Shown: piece by piece, positions 1 through 7,618 of the stretch
How positions within the stretch are numbered: position 1 is the first letter of the stretch
Layout: each line of letters begins with the position of its first letter
Source of the DNA: Lachnospiraceae bacterium
GTDB taxonomy: Bacteria > Bacillota > Clostridia > Lachnospirales > Lachnospiraceae
Assembly (NCBI GenBank): GCA_014799465.1
Contig: JAAVHZ010000004.1
Location: forward strand, 1 to 64,000
Length of the DNA: 64,000 nt
Direction: 5' to 3'
The notes under the pieces: generated by a model
Database searches by the model: none
The model's input: the letters and a program-made list of their open reading frames with translations, nothing else
Told to the model about the DNA's origin: nothing
Translations under genes and position numbers: made by a program

Positions 1-474
1 ATCTGCTACAGAAAGATAGATATTAGCCGCCTTGATAAGACCACTCATTACACCACCACGGTTAGTTAAGGTGCCATTATTTTTAAAATCACTTAGCATA
101 TATGTATTCCCTGATAATTTAATACACGCATCAAGACCGCCATTCTCAGTAATAATTGCATTTGTATATGTCTTCTTCTGTTCTATAACTTTTCCATTAC
201 TATTCGATACAGTTTCCACAAAGCAGAACCTTAGATTATCCATATCAAAAGTACATGAATACTCAATATTATCAGATACTTTGGTACTGTATCCCACTTC
301 ATTCTCATTTGCTTTTATACATTTAAGATTATCATTACTGGTTACAAATGATGAAATATCTTCTTCCACCATATAATCTTCATCTGCATAACATGGCATT
401 GCATCACAAAACATACTCATGGCAACTGACAATGCCACAAGCTTTGTAACAATCTTTTTCTTTTTTATTGACAT
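1..474 (-). CDS. Secreted protein of unknown function, N-terminal part only
   Basis: The reading frame is open from an ATG at 474 to the window edge, so only the first 158 codons are visible and the stop lies outside. The start is well placed behind AAAGGAG. The N-terminus is a classical signal peptide: a basic start (MSIKKKKIV), a hydrophobic stretch, and a probable cleavage site near YADE at residues 29-32. The mature part is acidic and polar with scattered Cys residues and no motif I recognise. It follows fabH but is separated from it by five hairpins, including a good terminator, so it is probably its own transcription unit. Function is unknown. Confidence 0.8.
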   Translation of the reverse strand, partial: MSIKKKKIVTKLVALSVAMSMFCDAMPCYADEDYMVEEDISSFVTSNDNLKCIKANENEVGYSTKVSDNIEYSCTFDMDNLRFCFVETVSNSNGKVIEQKKTYTNAIITENGGLDACIKLSGNTYMLSDFKNNGTLTNRGGVMSGLIKAANIYLSVAD

Positions 475-590
475 ATTAATAACTCCTTTATTATATATTT
501 ATACTTTACCCAGCATCCTATCATATTAATAGTAATATTTCAACCAAAAATAAACCATATAACAAAAACAATAAAGTGCGCAACTTAAAA

Positions 591-621
591 AACTAAGGCA
601 GTATATTTTGCTGCCTTAGTT
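591..621 (-). terminator. Terminator after fabH, usable in both directions
   Basis: An 11-bp perfect stem (AACTAAGGCAG / CTGCCTTAGTT) with a 9-nt loop is flanked by T runs on both strands. On the minus strand it is the last of the hairpins after fabH. Its CTAAGGCAG core recurs in other hairpins of this window (731-787, 22193-22252, 50290-50349). Confidence 0.85.
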
Positions 622-643
622 TTTCTACTCACACTTCCAGTCA

Positions 644-679
644 TGCCGACGAAGTCGGCAGTGCCAACAAAGTTGGCAC
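644..679. repeat. Pair of short tandem hairpins after fabH
   Basis: Two adjacent perfect hairpins, each with a purine triloop: TGCCGAC-gaa-GTCGGCA at 644-660 and GTGCCAAC-aaa-GTTGGCAC at 661-679. They lie between the repeat element at 703-787 and the terminator at 591-621. Together they make the 313-base gap between fabH and the next gene almost entirely structured. No function can be assigned. Confidence 0.7.
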
Positions 680-702
680 AACCAACACATGAAATTATAT
701 CG

Positions 703-787
703 GAAGAATCGCCCCAGCGATTCTTCGGTGTGAGACTTAGAAAATCTTAGGCTGCGTCCCTTGCTGCCTTAGATTTTCTTCTCACAC
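703..787 (-). repeat. Two-hairpin 3'-end repeat element, copy 1
   Basis: Read on the minus strand directly after the fabH stop, this is a long hairpin (728-787). Its basal stem is GTGTGAGA/TCTCACAC and its upper stem is AGAAAATCTaAGGC/GCCTaAGATTTTCT. A second hairpin follows (703-726, GAAGAATCGC/GCGATTCTTC). The same two-hairpin unit occurs in the same orientation at 22166-22252, after a glycosyltransferase. Its basal stem there is changed to GCACAAGA/TCTTGTGC, with pairing kept. It may be a transcribed 3' structure or a small dispersed palindromic repeat. Confidence 0.8.
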
Positions 788-1750
788 TTACCACTCAATC
801 AAAGCCGCTCCCCAGCTCAATCCTCCGCCAAATCCGCATAAAATAATTTTATCACCCTTTACCAGCTTTCCATCCCTGTTAAGCTCGTCCAAAAGAATAG
901 GGACACTGGCACCTGATGTATTACCGTATTTATGTACATTAACAGGAAACTTCTCTTCCGGCTCTCCCAAACGTTTTGCCACAGTCTGAATAATCCTGCT
1001 GTTAGCCTGATGGAGCACATAATATTTTATATCCGATTTATCAATATTGTTATCTTCACACAGTTTGTTTACACATTTCGGCACAATTTTAACCGCAAAT
1101 TTAAATACAGCCTGACCGTCCATAAATAATCCGCTGCCGCTTATTTCATTTTTAACAAACGGATTATTAATCGGCATACCGTCCATATCCAGTGCCTTTC
1201 CCCTGATTCCGTCAGTACCCTGAACCAAACCGGTCATCACACTTTCGTCTGCCTCTGCTATGGCGGCACCGGCACCGTCACCAAAAAGTACACATGTGCC
1301 TCTGTCACTCCAATCCACTATCTTTGACAATGTTTCAGCACCTATTAACAATGCCTTCTTATATATTCCTGCTTTAAAATATGCCATTGCCGTATTAAGT
1401 GCCACTACAAAACCCGAACAGGCAGAATTCAAATCAAATGCCATGGCATTTTCGGCACCTATAATATCCTGTACCTGGCATGCCGTAGAAGGTGTAACCT
1501 TATCATTTGTTACACTTGCCACTATAATAAGGTCAATATCCAATGGTGAAACTCCTGCATTTTCTATTGCCTTTAATGCTGCATCTGCTGCCATTGATGT
1601 AGTAGTCTCATTTTTTACTATGTATCTTCTTTCAATACCCACTCTGGATTTTATCCATTCATCACTGGTATCTACAATCTCTGCCAAATCATCGTTAGTC
1701 ATAAAATTTTCCGGCAGACTCCTGCCTGTCCCTGTTATACGAATACACAT
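788..1750 (-). CDS. fabH: Beta-ketoacyl-ACP synthase III
   Basis: FabH condenses an acyl-CoA primer with malonyl-ACP to start type II fatty acid synthesis in the cytoplasm. The 320 residues match the family length. The catalytic triad is visible: Cys111 in NSACSGF, His247 in LHQANSRII and Asn277 in GNTSGASVP. The N-terminal GTGRSLPENFMTNDDL block and the DTSDEWIKSRVGI block are typical. The ATG at 1750 follows AAAGGA. The gene stands alone rather than in a fab operon. Its promoter carries a TTTGA-N3-TCAAA palindrome typical of FabT operators, so repression by a FabT-like MarR regulator responding to acyl-ACP is likely (inference). The stop codon abuts the repeat element at 703-787. Confidence 0.96.
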   Translation of the reverse strand: MCIRITGTGRSLPENFMTNDDLAEIVDTSDEWIKSRVGIERRYIVKNETTTSMAADAALKAIENAGVSPLDIDLIIVASVTNDKVTPSTACQVQDIIGAENAMAFDLNSACSGFVVALNTAMAYFKAGIYKKALLIGAETLSKIVDWSDRGTCVLFGDGAGAAIAEADESVMTGLVQGTDGIRGKALDMDGMPINNPFVKNEISGSGLFMDGQAVFKFAVKIVPKCVNKLCEDNNIDKSDIKYYVLHQANSRIIQTVAKRLGEPEEKFPVNVHKYGNTSGASVPILLDELNRDGKLVKGDKIILCGFGGGLSWGAALIEW

Positions 1751-1768
1751 TATAAAATCCTTTCTAAT

Positions 1769-1785
1769 ACTTTGATATTCAAACT
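1769..1785 (-). promoter_or_regulatory. FabT-like operator upstream of fabH
   Basis: The palindrome ACTTTGATATTCAAACT (minus strand AGTTTGAATATCAAAGT) matches the TTTGA-N3-TCAAA form known for FabT, the MarR-family repressor of fatty acid synthesis in streptococci and relatives. It lies just downstream of the predicted fabH -10 element, near the transcription start, which suits a repressor site. No FabT gene is in this window. Confidence 0.7.
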
Positions 1786-1791
1786 AATTTT

Positions 1792-1820
1792 ATATTAAAT
1801 AAAATAGACTACTTTGTCAA
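1792..1820 (-). promoter_or_regulatory. Sigma-A promoter of fabH
   Basis: On the minus strand a consensus TTGACA (1820-1815) is followed, after 17 bases, by TAATAT (1797-1792). This places the transcription start about 40 bases before the fabH ATG, close to the FabT-like palindrome. Confidence 0.65.
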
Positions 1821-1910
1821 TATATTTTAATGAACAGTGTACTCAAATTTATTCCCGCGAGCAACGAGCCAAGTGGCTGCTTGCAGACATTTGGCGACTG
1901 CCGCGAGGGT

Positions 1911-1978
1911 GTCAAATACCCCGCAGCTTGCTGCGTTACAAATTTGATGCCCCGTCAGCTTGCTGCGGGGTATTTGAC
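1911..1978 (-). terminator. Long hairpin overlapping the 3' end of the flippase-like gene
   Basis: A 17-bp perfect inverted repeat (GTCAAATACCCCGCAGC at 1911-1927 and its complement at 1962-1978) encloses a loop with a second GC-rich palindromic part. The stop codon of the upstream gene (1936) lies inside the loop, so the hairpin arm encodes the last residues of that protein. A further GC-rich stretch follows at 1855-1910. There is no clean T run, so its role as a terminator is uncertain. Confidence 0.55.
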
Positions 1979-2901
1979 TCCTTTTGTGCCAATAGCAGTG
2001 ATATAAAATATCCTACTATATCTCCTATAATTGACAGCATCCTGTGTACAAGTGCCGCCATAAGTATCTGTGAACCGGACATAACAGATGAACTTCCCAT
2101 CAGAAGAACCAGAACTGCTTCCCTGACACCGATTCCTCCCGGAGCACCCGGTATTACGAACCCTACAACCCATGCAAGCATATAATAAGTAATTATCATG
2201 GCACACATAGATACTGTCAGATTTATTTCAAGAATATACCCGCATATTAAAACCAGTACAATTCCCAATATTGCAAAAACTACAGCATAGATTAACATAT
2301 TTTCAATAAATACAATAAGAAACTTTACATTTGCAAGCCTGCCCAGCATTTCCCTCACTCTTTTGCTCTTCAGGCAGATGACAATTGCAACGGCAATGAC
2401 CAGAACCACTGCCACCACTGCAATAATAATATATACAGGCTGCATATATTCTCTTAAAGCCATTACCAGTTCTTTGTAAGCACATATAAGCGAAAACAAT
2501 AATGCTACAATAACAATGCCTATTACTTCAAGTACACTGCTTATTGCAAGTTCCAACTGATTCAATCCTATCTTTGTCGCAAAAAGATTTCTCTCCACAT
2601 AATGCATGACATTACCCGGAAGATACTTTCCTATATTTGCTTTTCCATATACGTGTGCCGCTTCTCTATATCCCGTTTTTGTACCGGCAAGATAGTCAAG
2701 TGTATTTTTCCAGGCAAATGCAAGTATATAAACTGTTAATGTAACACCTAATGAACCGGCTATGCATATTATTACTGCCTTTACATTTGCAAGCCTGCTA
2801 AAATCAATATTAAGTTTAAACAATGCATATATTACAAATGCTATCGAAAGAACCGTAACAATGTTTCCTATATATTTAATGTATTTTTTAATAGTTATCA
2901 C
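1936..2901 (-). CDS. Flippase-like polytopic membrane protein (UPF0104, LPG synthase TM type)
   Basis: A 321-residue integral membrane protein with about eight hydrophobic segments. It carries the IPGAPGGIGVREAV motif of the UPF0104 / lysylphosphatidylglycerol-synthase membrane domain family (also called flippase-like). No catalytic aminoacyltransferase domain is present. Members next to GT2 and acyltransferase genes are thought to move or modify lipid-linked glycans; that role here is inference. The start is GTG at 2901, overlapping the TGA of the upstream acyltransferase (GTGA), so translation is probably coupled. The last ~14 residues (ESNTPQQADGASNL) are encoded by the arm and loop of the hairpin at 1911-1978, suggesting a 3' end altered by that element. 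Confidence 0.85.
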   Translation of the reverse strand: MITIKKYIKYIGNIVTVLSIAFVIYALFKLNIDFSRLANVKAVIICIAGSLGVTLTVYILAFAWKNTLDYLAGTKTGYREAAHVYGKANIGKYLPGNVMHYVERNLFATKIGLNQLELAISSVLEVIGIVIVALLFSLICAYKELVMALREYMQPVYIIIAVVAVVLVIAVAIVICLKSKRVREMLGRLANVKFLIVFIENMLIYAVVFAILGIVLVLICGYILEINLTVSMCAMIITYYMLAWVVGFVIPGAPGGIGVREAVLVLLMGSSSVMSGSQILMAALVHRMLSIIGDIVGYFISLLLAQKESNTPQQADGASNL

Positions 2902-3428
2902 CTCTGTCCGATTTTCTTTGCCGGATTACCGGCAACTATATCATAATCCTCTACATCCTTTGTAACAACGCTTCCTGCACCAATAATTGCACCTCTTCCG
3001 ATTTTTTTAACCTTTGGAAGTATAATTACATTTGCACCGAGCCATGCATCTTCACCTATTGTAAGTCCGTCAGTAACCTCAACTGCCTTACTTTTCTTTA
3101 ATTCACGTCCCTCTATTATATGCTCATGGTTTAAAATAATAGTATTTTCCGAAATCCATACATTATCTTCGATAGTCAGACCGGCACTACAGTCAATGGC
3201 TACATTTTCTGATATTCGTACTTTATTTCCAACCACTACTTTTCCCATCTTCAGACCATGCGGAACATAAAATGAGATTTTCGATGATAATACATTTTTA
3301 CTTCCGAACTTTGAAAACATTATTTTATACATAATATTTCTGCATTGCTGCAATCCGGGACAGTCAAATATAAATACCCCGAATATTATCTGAAACACTC
3401 TTCTAATCATTTCTATAATTAACTGCAT
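2898..3428 (-). CDS. Left-handed beta-helix acyltransferase (hexapeptide repeat)
   Basis: At 176 residues it has the size of WcaF/maltose-acetyltransferase type enzymes, which transfer acetyl or similar acyl groups from CoA to sugars. A hydrophobic N-terminal helix (residues ~1-25) may tether it to the membrane. From about residue 65 on there are imperfect hexapeptide repeats (VVVGNKVRISENVAI, LTIEDNVWISENTIIL). The catalytic His is probably in ILNHEH. The C-terminus ends in the usual GAGSVVTKDV...VAGNPAKKIG pattern. It lies between a GT2 gene (10 bases upstream) and the flippase-like gene (4-base overlap), consistent with decoration of the same glycan. Confidence 0.88.
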   Translation of the reverse strand: MQLIIEMIRRVFQIIFGVFIFDCPGLQQCRNIMYKIMFSKFGSKNVLSSKISFYVPHGLKMGKVVVGNKVRISENVAIDCSAGLTIEDNVWISENTIILNHEHIIEGRELKKSKAVEVTDGLTIGEDAWLGANVIILPKVKKIGRGAIIGAGSVVTKDVEDYDIVAGNPAKKIGQR

Positions 3429-3438
3429 TAAATCTCAC

Positions 3439-4404
3439 CTATTTTTCTTCATTCTTTGATTTTGTACCATCATAATCAATTTTACGCACATGATACTGTA
3501 CATCTTCCAATAACTTTCTGTTAGATGCGATAAGGTCTGCCTGAAGTCCGATTACAAATATTAATACTCCGAGTATAATCAACAGGCTGGACAAAATTAA
3601 CGACTGGATATGTCCATTTCCCTGACCTATACACAAATATACAATAAATCTTATTCCAACAATAAGACCACCTACAAAACTTATACCTCCTATAGTACTG
3701 AAAAACTGCAGCGGCTTATACATCATAAACGCACGAAGTATGGTAAGCATAGACTTTTTCACATATCCAAACATACTGCTGAAAAGTCTCGACTTTCTAA
3801 GCTCCGGATTAGTCCTTATCGGAACTGATGTCTGTGCTATCTTGCTTCTTCCTGCCTGAACTATTGTCTCAAGAGTATAAGTATACTCGTTAACTACATT
3901 AAGACGCATGGCAGCCTCACGGCTATATGCCCTGAAACCACTTGGTGCATCAGGAATATCTGATTTTGAAGCTTTTCTTACAACCCAGCTTCCAAAATGC
4001 TGCAGTTTCTTCTTTAACGGTGAAAAATGCTCTGTAGCATCAATTGGTCTTTCACCTATAACTATATCTGTCCTCTTCTCAATAATCGGTCGTACTAATT
4101 TTTCAATATCATCACCATTATACTGGTTGTCCGCATCAGTATTAACTATAATGTCTGCCCCATTTCTCAGACAGGCATCTATACCTGCCATGAATCCTTT
4201 TGCAAGACCTTTATTACGCCTGAAGTTGACTACATAATTAATTCCCCACTTCTTAGCAACTTCTACCGTATTATCTTTACTTCCGTCATTTATAATAAGG
4301 TATTCTATCTCATCTATACCGTCAATATGTTTTGGCAGATCATTTAATGCCACCTCTAATGTTTCTGCCTCATTGTAGCATGGTATCTGAATTATTAATT
4401 TCAT
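3439..4404 (-). CDS. GT2 glycosyltransferase, polyprenyl-phosphate type
   Basis: The N-terminal GT-A domain begins IIQIPCYNEAETLEVAL. It contains IINDGSKDNT and the metal-binding TDADNQY motif at about residues 109-115. Two membrane segments close the 321-residue protein (about 235-300). This is the layout of DPM1/GtrB-like enzymes, which charge undecaprenyl phosphate with a sugar from a nucleotide donor for later use by GT-C enzymes. Two GT-C candidates (7619-9403 and 12497-14242) lie in the same region and could use such a donor (inference). The sugar cannot be told from sequence. Confidence 0.9.
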   Translation of the reverse strand: MKLIIQIPCYNEAETLEVALNDLPKHIDGIDEIEYLIINDGSKDNTVEVAKKWGINYVVNFRRNKGLAKGFMAGIDACLRNGADIIVNTDADNQYNGDDIEKLVRPIIEKRTDIVIGERPIDATEHFSPLKKKLQHFGSWVVRKASKSDIPDAPSGFRAYSREAAMRLNVVNEYTYTLETIVQAGRSKIAQTSVPIRTNPELRKSRLFSSMFGYVKKSMLTILRAFMMYKPLQFFSTIGGISFVGGLIVGIRFIVYLCIGQGNGHIQSLILSSLLIILGVLIFVIGLQADLIASNRKLLEDVQYHVRKIDYDGTKSKNEEK

Positions 4405-4455
4405 TTAAATCCTCCTGTATCTTTTCCATGTAAACTTATCCATTAATAACTGCAC

Positions 4456-5130
4456 TTAAAAGGTAACTTCCCCATCATGTGACATGAGTGAAGCGGCAGT
4501 AACGGTATTTACCTTCATTATATCCTGTACAAGCTTTGATTCTTCCTTTACCCGCACCTCAATAATCATATCTATGCTGCCTGACCTTAGGTTACGTGAC
4601 TTAACTTTATTATATTTGCTGTACTTTTTGACTACATCTATAATCTTAGTTTCAGCCGCATAATCAGTAGCATTAATAACCAAAATCATAGGTGCCTTGG
4701 CAATTGGAAGTGCATTAAGTATCAATATTCCGATTGTAAGGGTAAACGAAGTAAAAATGGCTATTTCGCCATAGCCTGCACCACATATTATACCTACGGC
4801 AACACCCCAGAACAGAAATATGAGATCCATAGGATCTTTTACTGCCGTCCTGAAACGTACAATTGATAACGCTCCTACAGTTCCCAGTGAAATGGCTACA
4901 TTAGTCTGTAATGTAAGAATTACGGATGCCGTAACTATTGCTATTGCAGCAACTGCAATATTGAAATTCTTATTATAGAATTCTTTTCTGGTAATAAACC
5001 TGTATACAAAGAAAATGTATACTGCAAGTAAACTTACCATTCCCAGACATACCACAACTTCCTTTGTCGATACGGTTGTTGAAGCAAATCCATTTGTAAG
5101 TGCCGATTTCAAAACATCTTTAAAACTCAT
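4456..5130 (-). CDS. DUF4956 membrane protein
   Basis: A 224-residue protein with about four membrane segments in its first half. It contains the conserved DUF4956 core LGTVGALSIVRFRTAVKDP followed by DLIFLFWGVAVGIICGAG. The C-terminal ~80 residues form a small soluble, ferredoxin-like domain. DUF4956 proteins habitually sit beside VTC-domain and CotH genes, as here: the ATG overlaps the VTC stop by 4 bases. The partnership is conserved but its molecular task is not established. A link to phosphate or polyphosphate handling at the membrane is often supposed. Confidence 0.9.
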   Translation of the reverse strand: MSFKDVLKSALTNGFASTTVSTKEVVVCLGMVSLLAVYIFFVYRFITRKEFYNKNFNIAVAAIAIVTASVILTLQTNVAISLGTVGALSIVRFRTAVKDPMDLIFLFWGVAVGIICGAGYGEIAIFTSFTLTIGILILNALPIAKAPMILVINATDYAAETKIIDVVKKYSKYNKVKSRNLRSGSIDMIIEVRVKEESKLVQDIMKVNTVTAASLMSHDGEVTF

Positions 5131-5840
5131 CCTACTATTCCTCCATTTAGTGAAAATTTCCTACATAACTGGTACTTTGAAAATGCTGTTCGCTGCAGGC
5201 TGTCTAACTGCAGATTATGATATATGGTATCCGGAAGGAACTCATCCCATTTCACTTCCAAAATCTGCTGCCCTATTGGCATTATCGGTCTTTTGCTAAT
5301 CTGCTTCTCAAAGAATCTGTCTATATCCAATGATGAAGAAATATTCAGGTCAAGCGTAACTCTTACATTCCCTTCCTTCATCACATATGGAACACGGTCA
5401 TATTCTACAATTACTACCGGTTTTAAAAGCCACTGCCTCATCTGGATGCATAATTTCTGAAGCACCGGCGGATATTCCCTGCTTACAGGCAATGGCATTC
5501 CGCCCAAAAGAATTTCACATTGCTCTTTTGTCAGCGGACATGATAACTTCTGTGTCTTGCCGCAGACTTTTTTCTTAAGCTCCAGCGTTATCTTCTCACT
5601 GCTGTAATTGTATATCCTGATACGGAACTTCTCCCGGGGGTCCGTTCCACTTATATTTTCATATAAACACCTGTTTTTGTAATCATCAAAATACACACTT
5701 CGTATATTATACATTTTATCCTTGCCTGCATGGCTGTCAAGGGATATCAGACCATCTATTCTATTCTTCAGCAGGGCAAGCTGCATATCTGAACATATAT
5801 ATTTGTACTCATGTCTGAACTTACCGTTAAATTTTTCCAT
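5127..5840 (-). CDS. VTC-domain (polyphosphate polymerase-like) protein
   Basis: A 237-residue protein made entirely of the VTC tunnel fold. The basic and acidic residues that line the tunnel are recognisable: FRHEYKYIC near the start, YFDDY, EKFRIRIYNY (paired Arg), TLELKKKVCGK, VIVEYDRVPYV and QILEVKWDEF. In yeast Vtc4 this fold makes polyphosphate from ATP, but bacterial members beside CotH and DUF4956 have no proven activity. It lies 33 bases after the CotH gene and overlaps DUF4956 by 4 bases, so the three are surely co-expressed. Confidence 0.92.
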   Translation of the reverse strand: MEKFNGKFRHEYKYICSDMQLALLKNRIDGLISLDSHAGKDKMYNIRSVYFDDYKNRCLYENISGTDPREKFRIRIYNYSSEKITLELKKKVCGKTQKLSCPLTKEQCEILLGGMPLPVSREYPPVLQKLCIQMRQWLLKPVVIVEYDRVPYVMKEGNVRVTLDLNISSSLDIDRFFEKQISKRPIMPIGQQILEVKWDEFLPDTIYHNLQLDSLQRTAFSKYQLCRKFSLNGGIVG

Positions 5841-5873
5841 TACAATACCTTTCCCAAAGTCTTTTAATTCCTG

Positions 5874-7592
5874 CTATTTACCAAGATACCTATTCAATTC
5901 ATCCATCATTCCAGTTACATAATTGGGTCTGTTGTAAAAAAACTCTTTTATGGACTCTACCCTCAGAAGGCTTTTCTGTAAGTCCGGTTCTGATGATGGA
6001 AATCTCGCATAGTATCTGTCCAGCATGGAAGTATATGTCCTCGAAAAATCTTCCCACTTTACTTCCTGAACATTCTGATTAAACACTGTTGTTCCCATTG
6101 AAGTAAATGTATTAATAAATAACTGTCTGTATTCATCATTAACAATAAGATTTAAGAACAGCTTCTGCATTTCTGATAATTCATTGTATTCCAAAAGCCT
6201 TTTGCTTACATCATCAAACATATAATCATTCTGATACCCCACTGCCTTATCCGTATCATATAATATCCATCTCCATTTTCCATCCGCATAAGGATTTGAA
6301 GCATCCGGCACCATTACTCTCCACACTTTTACATTATTATCAGGTCTTCCCGGTTTTATACAGTCATTGTTGCCAAGATAAATTTCTGCACATATCCAGT
6401 CAGTAAAACTGTTTATATCCATCATTTCACATATTTTATCATAATATTTATCCACACTCATATCATGTGTAGCTGCATATGTCAGCAGTTTATTAAAATA
6501 TCCTATATCCCTTGCTCTTCCTGATTCAATCTTGTACTCACCATATCCGTCTGCTTTAACAAGAAGTACATCATCCGAATCCAGTTCATACTTGTCTGCA
6601 ATGTAGTCAACCGATACAGAAGGTCTTAATGTATATATGCCCCAGTATTCACCATCTATGAACACTATCACGGGCTGATATGATGATACTGTATCCAAAT
6701 CCAGATTCTGTGCCGCCAGTGATACATATGGATCAATATATTTTGTTTCTTCTATATTCTGTATAACAAGTTTACTATATGATGTTTTCTCGGAATCATT
6801 GAAGAAATCATAATCTATGGTTGCTTTTCCATACTCTTCTCTTGCATATAACGAAAAACTCTTTTGGATATTGGCCCTTGAATATGCACCCTGTACCCTG
6901 ATGCCTATATCCTGTGATACCTTTACGTTGCCTGTAGAATCAAAATATTCCATATAAGACTTTCTTTCCCATGACATTCCCCGCCTGTTGTAATTCGCCG
7001 GAATGCTCCCGTTAAATGGCTCCTTTGGATTCTGCTGCATGTAATCCTCAAAAGTACGACCCAGTATATATATCCCATCATAATAATCAAACAGATTGTA
7101 TGGATTAGTAACTATTGATAATATAGGAAGGTTATTATACCTGGCATTATTTATTCCTACAAAATATGTCTTTGTGGCAACTTCACTTGATTTCCCACTG
7201 CTGTCCATAGCTATTGCCCGTATTACCGTCCCTTTGTCAATATTCATTACCGGAACTGAATATTTTGAATTTCCTGTTATAAGATCCGGTCCCATATCAG
7301 ACAGCTTATTCTTCTGACCTGATGCATTTGTCAATTTAACCGGCTCTGTATATTTTGTACTTTCAGAATTAGGTTCCGAGCCATCTGTTGTATAATAAAT
7401 ATCCATACCTTCTTCTGCTGAAAGTATCAGTTCCATATCTGTATCATACATTCCGCTTTCAACCGAAAATTCCGGCTTTAGCGGAATCTTTTTCACCTTA
7501 TCATAGACTTTAAAAAAATACACACCCGCCGCTATAATAAGTATTATGGATAATATGAGAATAATACCTGCACCTTTTCTAAATCTGCCCAT
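5874..7592 (-). CDS. CotH kinase family protein with N-terminal membrane anchor
   Basis: A 572-residue protein with one N-terminal membrane helix (about residues 8-28) and an extracytoplasmic remainder. Residues ~37-140 form a chitobiase-C-terminal/FN3-like domain (IYYTTDGSEPNSESTKYTEP is diagnostic). The CotH domain follows from about residue 155 (PILSIVTNPYNLFD) to ~490. It includes RRGMSWERKSYMEYF, GIRVQGAYSRANIQKSF and the metal-binding region around WRWILYDTDKAVGY. CotH is a protein kinase that phosphorylates spore coat proteins in Bacillus. This anchored form, in a glycan locus with VTC and DUF4956, is more likely a cell-surface enzyme. The start at 7592 has GGAG 12 bases upstream. Confidence 0.92.
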   Translation of the reverse strand: MGRFRKGAGIILILSIILIIAAGVYFFKVYDKVKKIPLKPEFSVESGMYDTDMELILSAEEGMDIYYTTDGSEPNSESTKYTEPVKLTNASGQKNKLSDMGPDLITGNSKYSVPVMNIDKGTVIRAIAMDSSGKSSEVATKTYFVGINNARYNNLPILSIVTNPYNLFDYYDGIYILGRTFEDYMQQNPKEPFNGSIPANYNRRGMSWERKSYMEYFDSTGNVKVSQDIGIRVQGAYSRANIQKSFSLYAREEYGKATIDYDFFNDSEKTSYSKLVIQNIEETKYIDPYVSLAAQNLDLDTVSSYQPVIVFIDGEYWGIYTLRPSVSVDYIADKYELDSDDVLLVKADGYGEYKIESGRARDIGYFNKLLTYAATHDMSVDKYYDKICEMMDINSFTDWICAEIYLGNNDCIKPGRPDNNVKVWRVMVPDASNPYADGKWRWILYDTDKAVGYQNDYMFDDVSKRLLEYNELSEMQKLFLNLIVNDEYRQLFINTFTSMGTTVFNQNVQEVKWEDFSRTYTSMLDRYYARFPSSEPDLQKSLLRVESIKEFFYNRPNYVTGMMDELNRYLGK

Positions 7593-7618
7593 TCCGATTC
7601 CACTACTCCATTCTTATC

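Noticed and set aside
32..376. 114-codon plus-strand frame at the window start
   Set aside because: It is antisense to the better-supported signal-peptide protein on the minus strand, which has a good ribosome site.
591..787. Clustered hairpins as a CRISPR array
   Set aside because: The hairpins are of different sequence and spacing, with no repeated unit separated by unique spacers and no cas genes.
1260..1775. 171-codon plus-strand frame opposite fabH
   Set aside because: It lies fully antisense to a clearly conserved gene with its catalytic residues intact and has no ribosome site.
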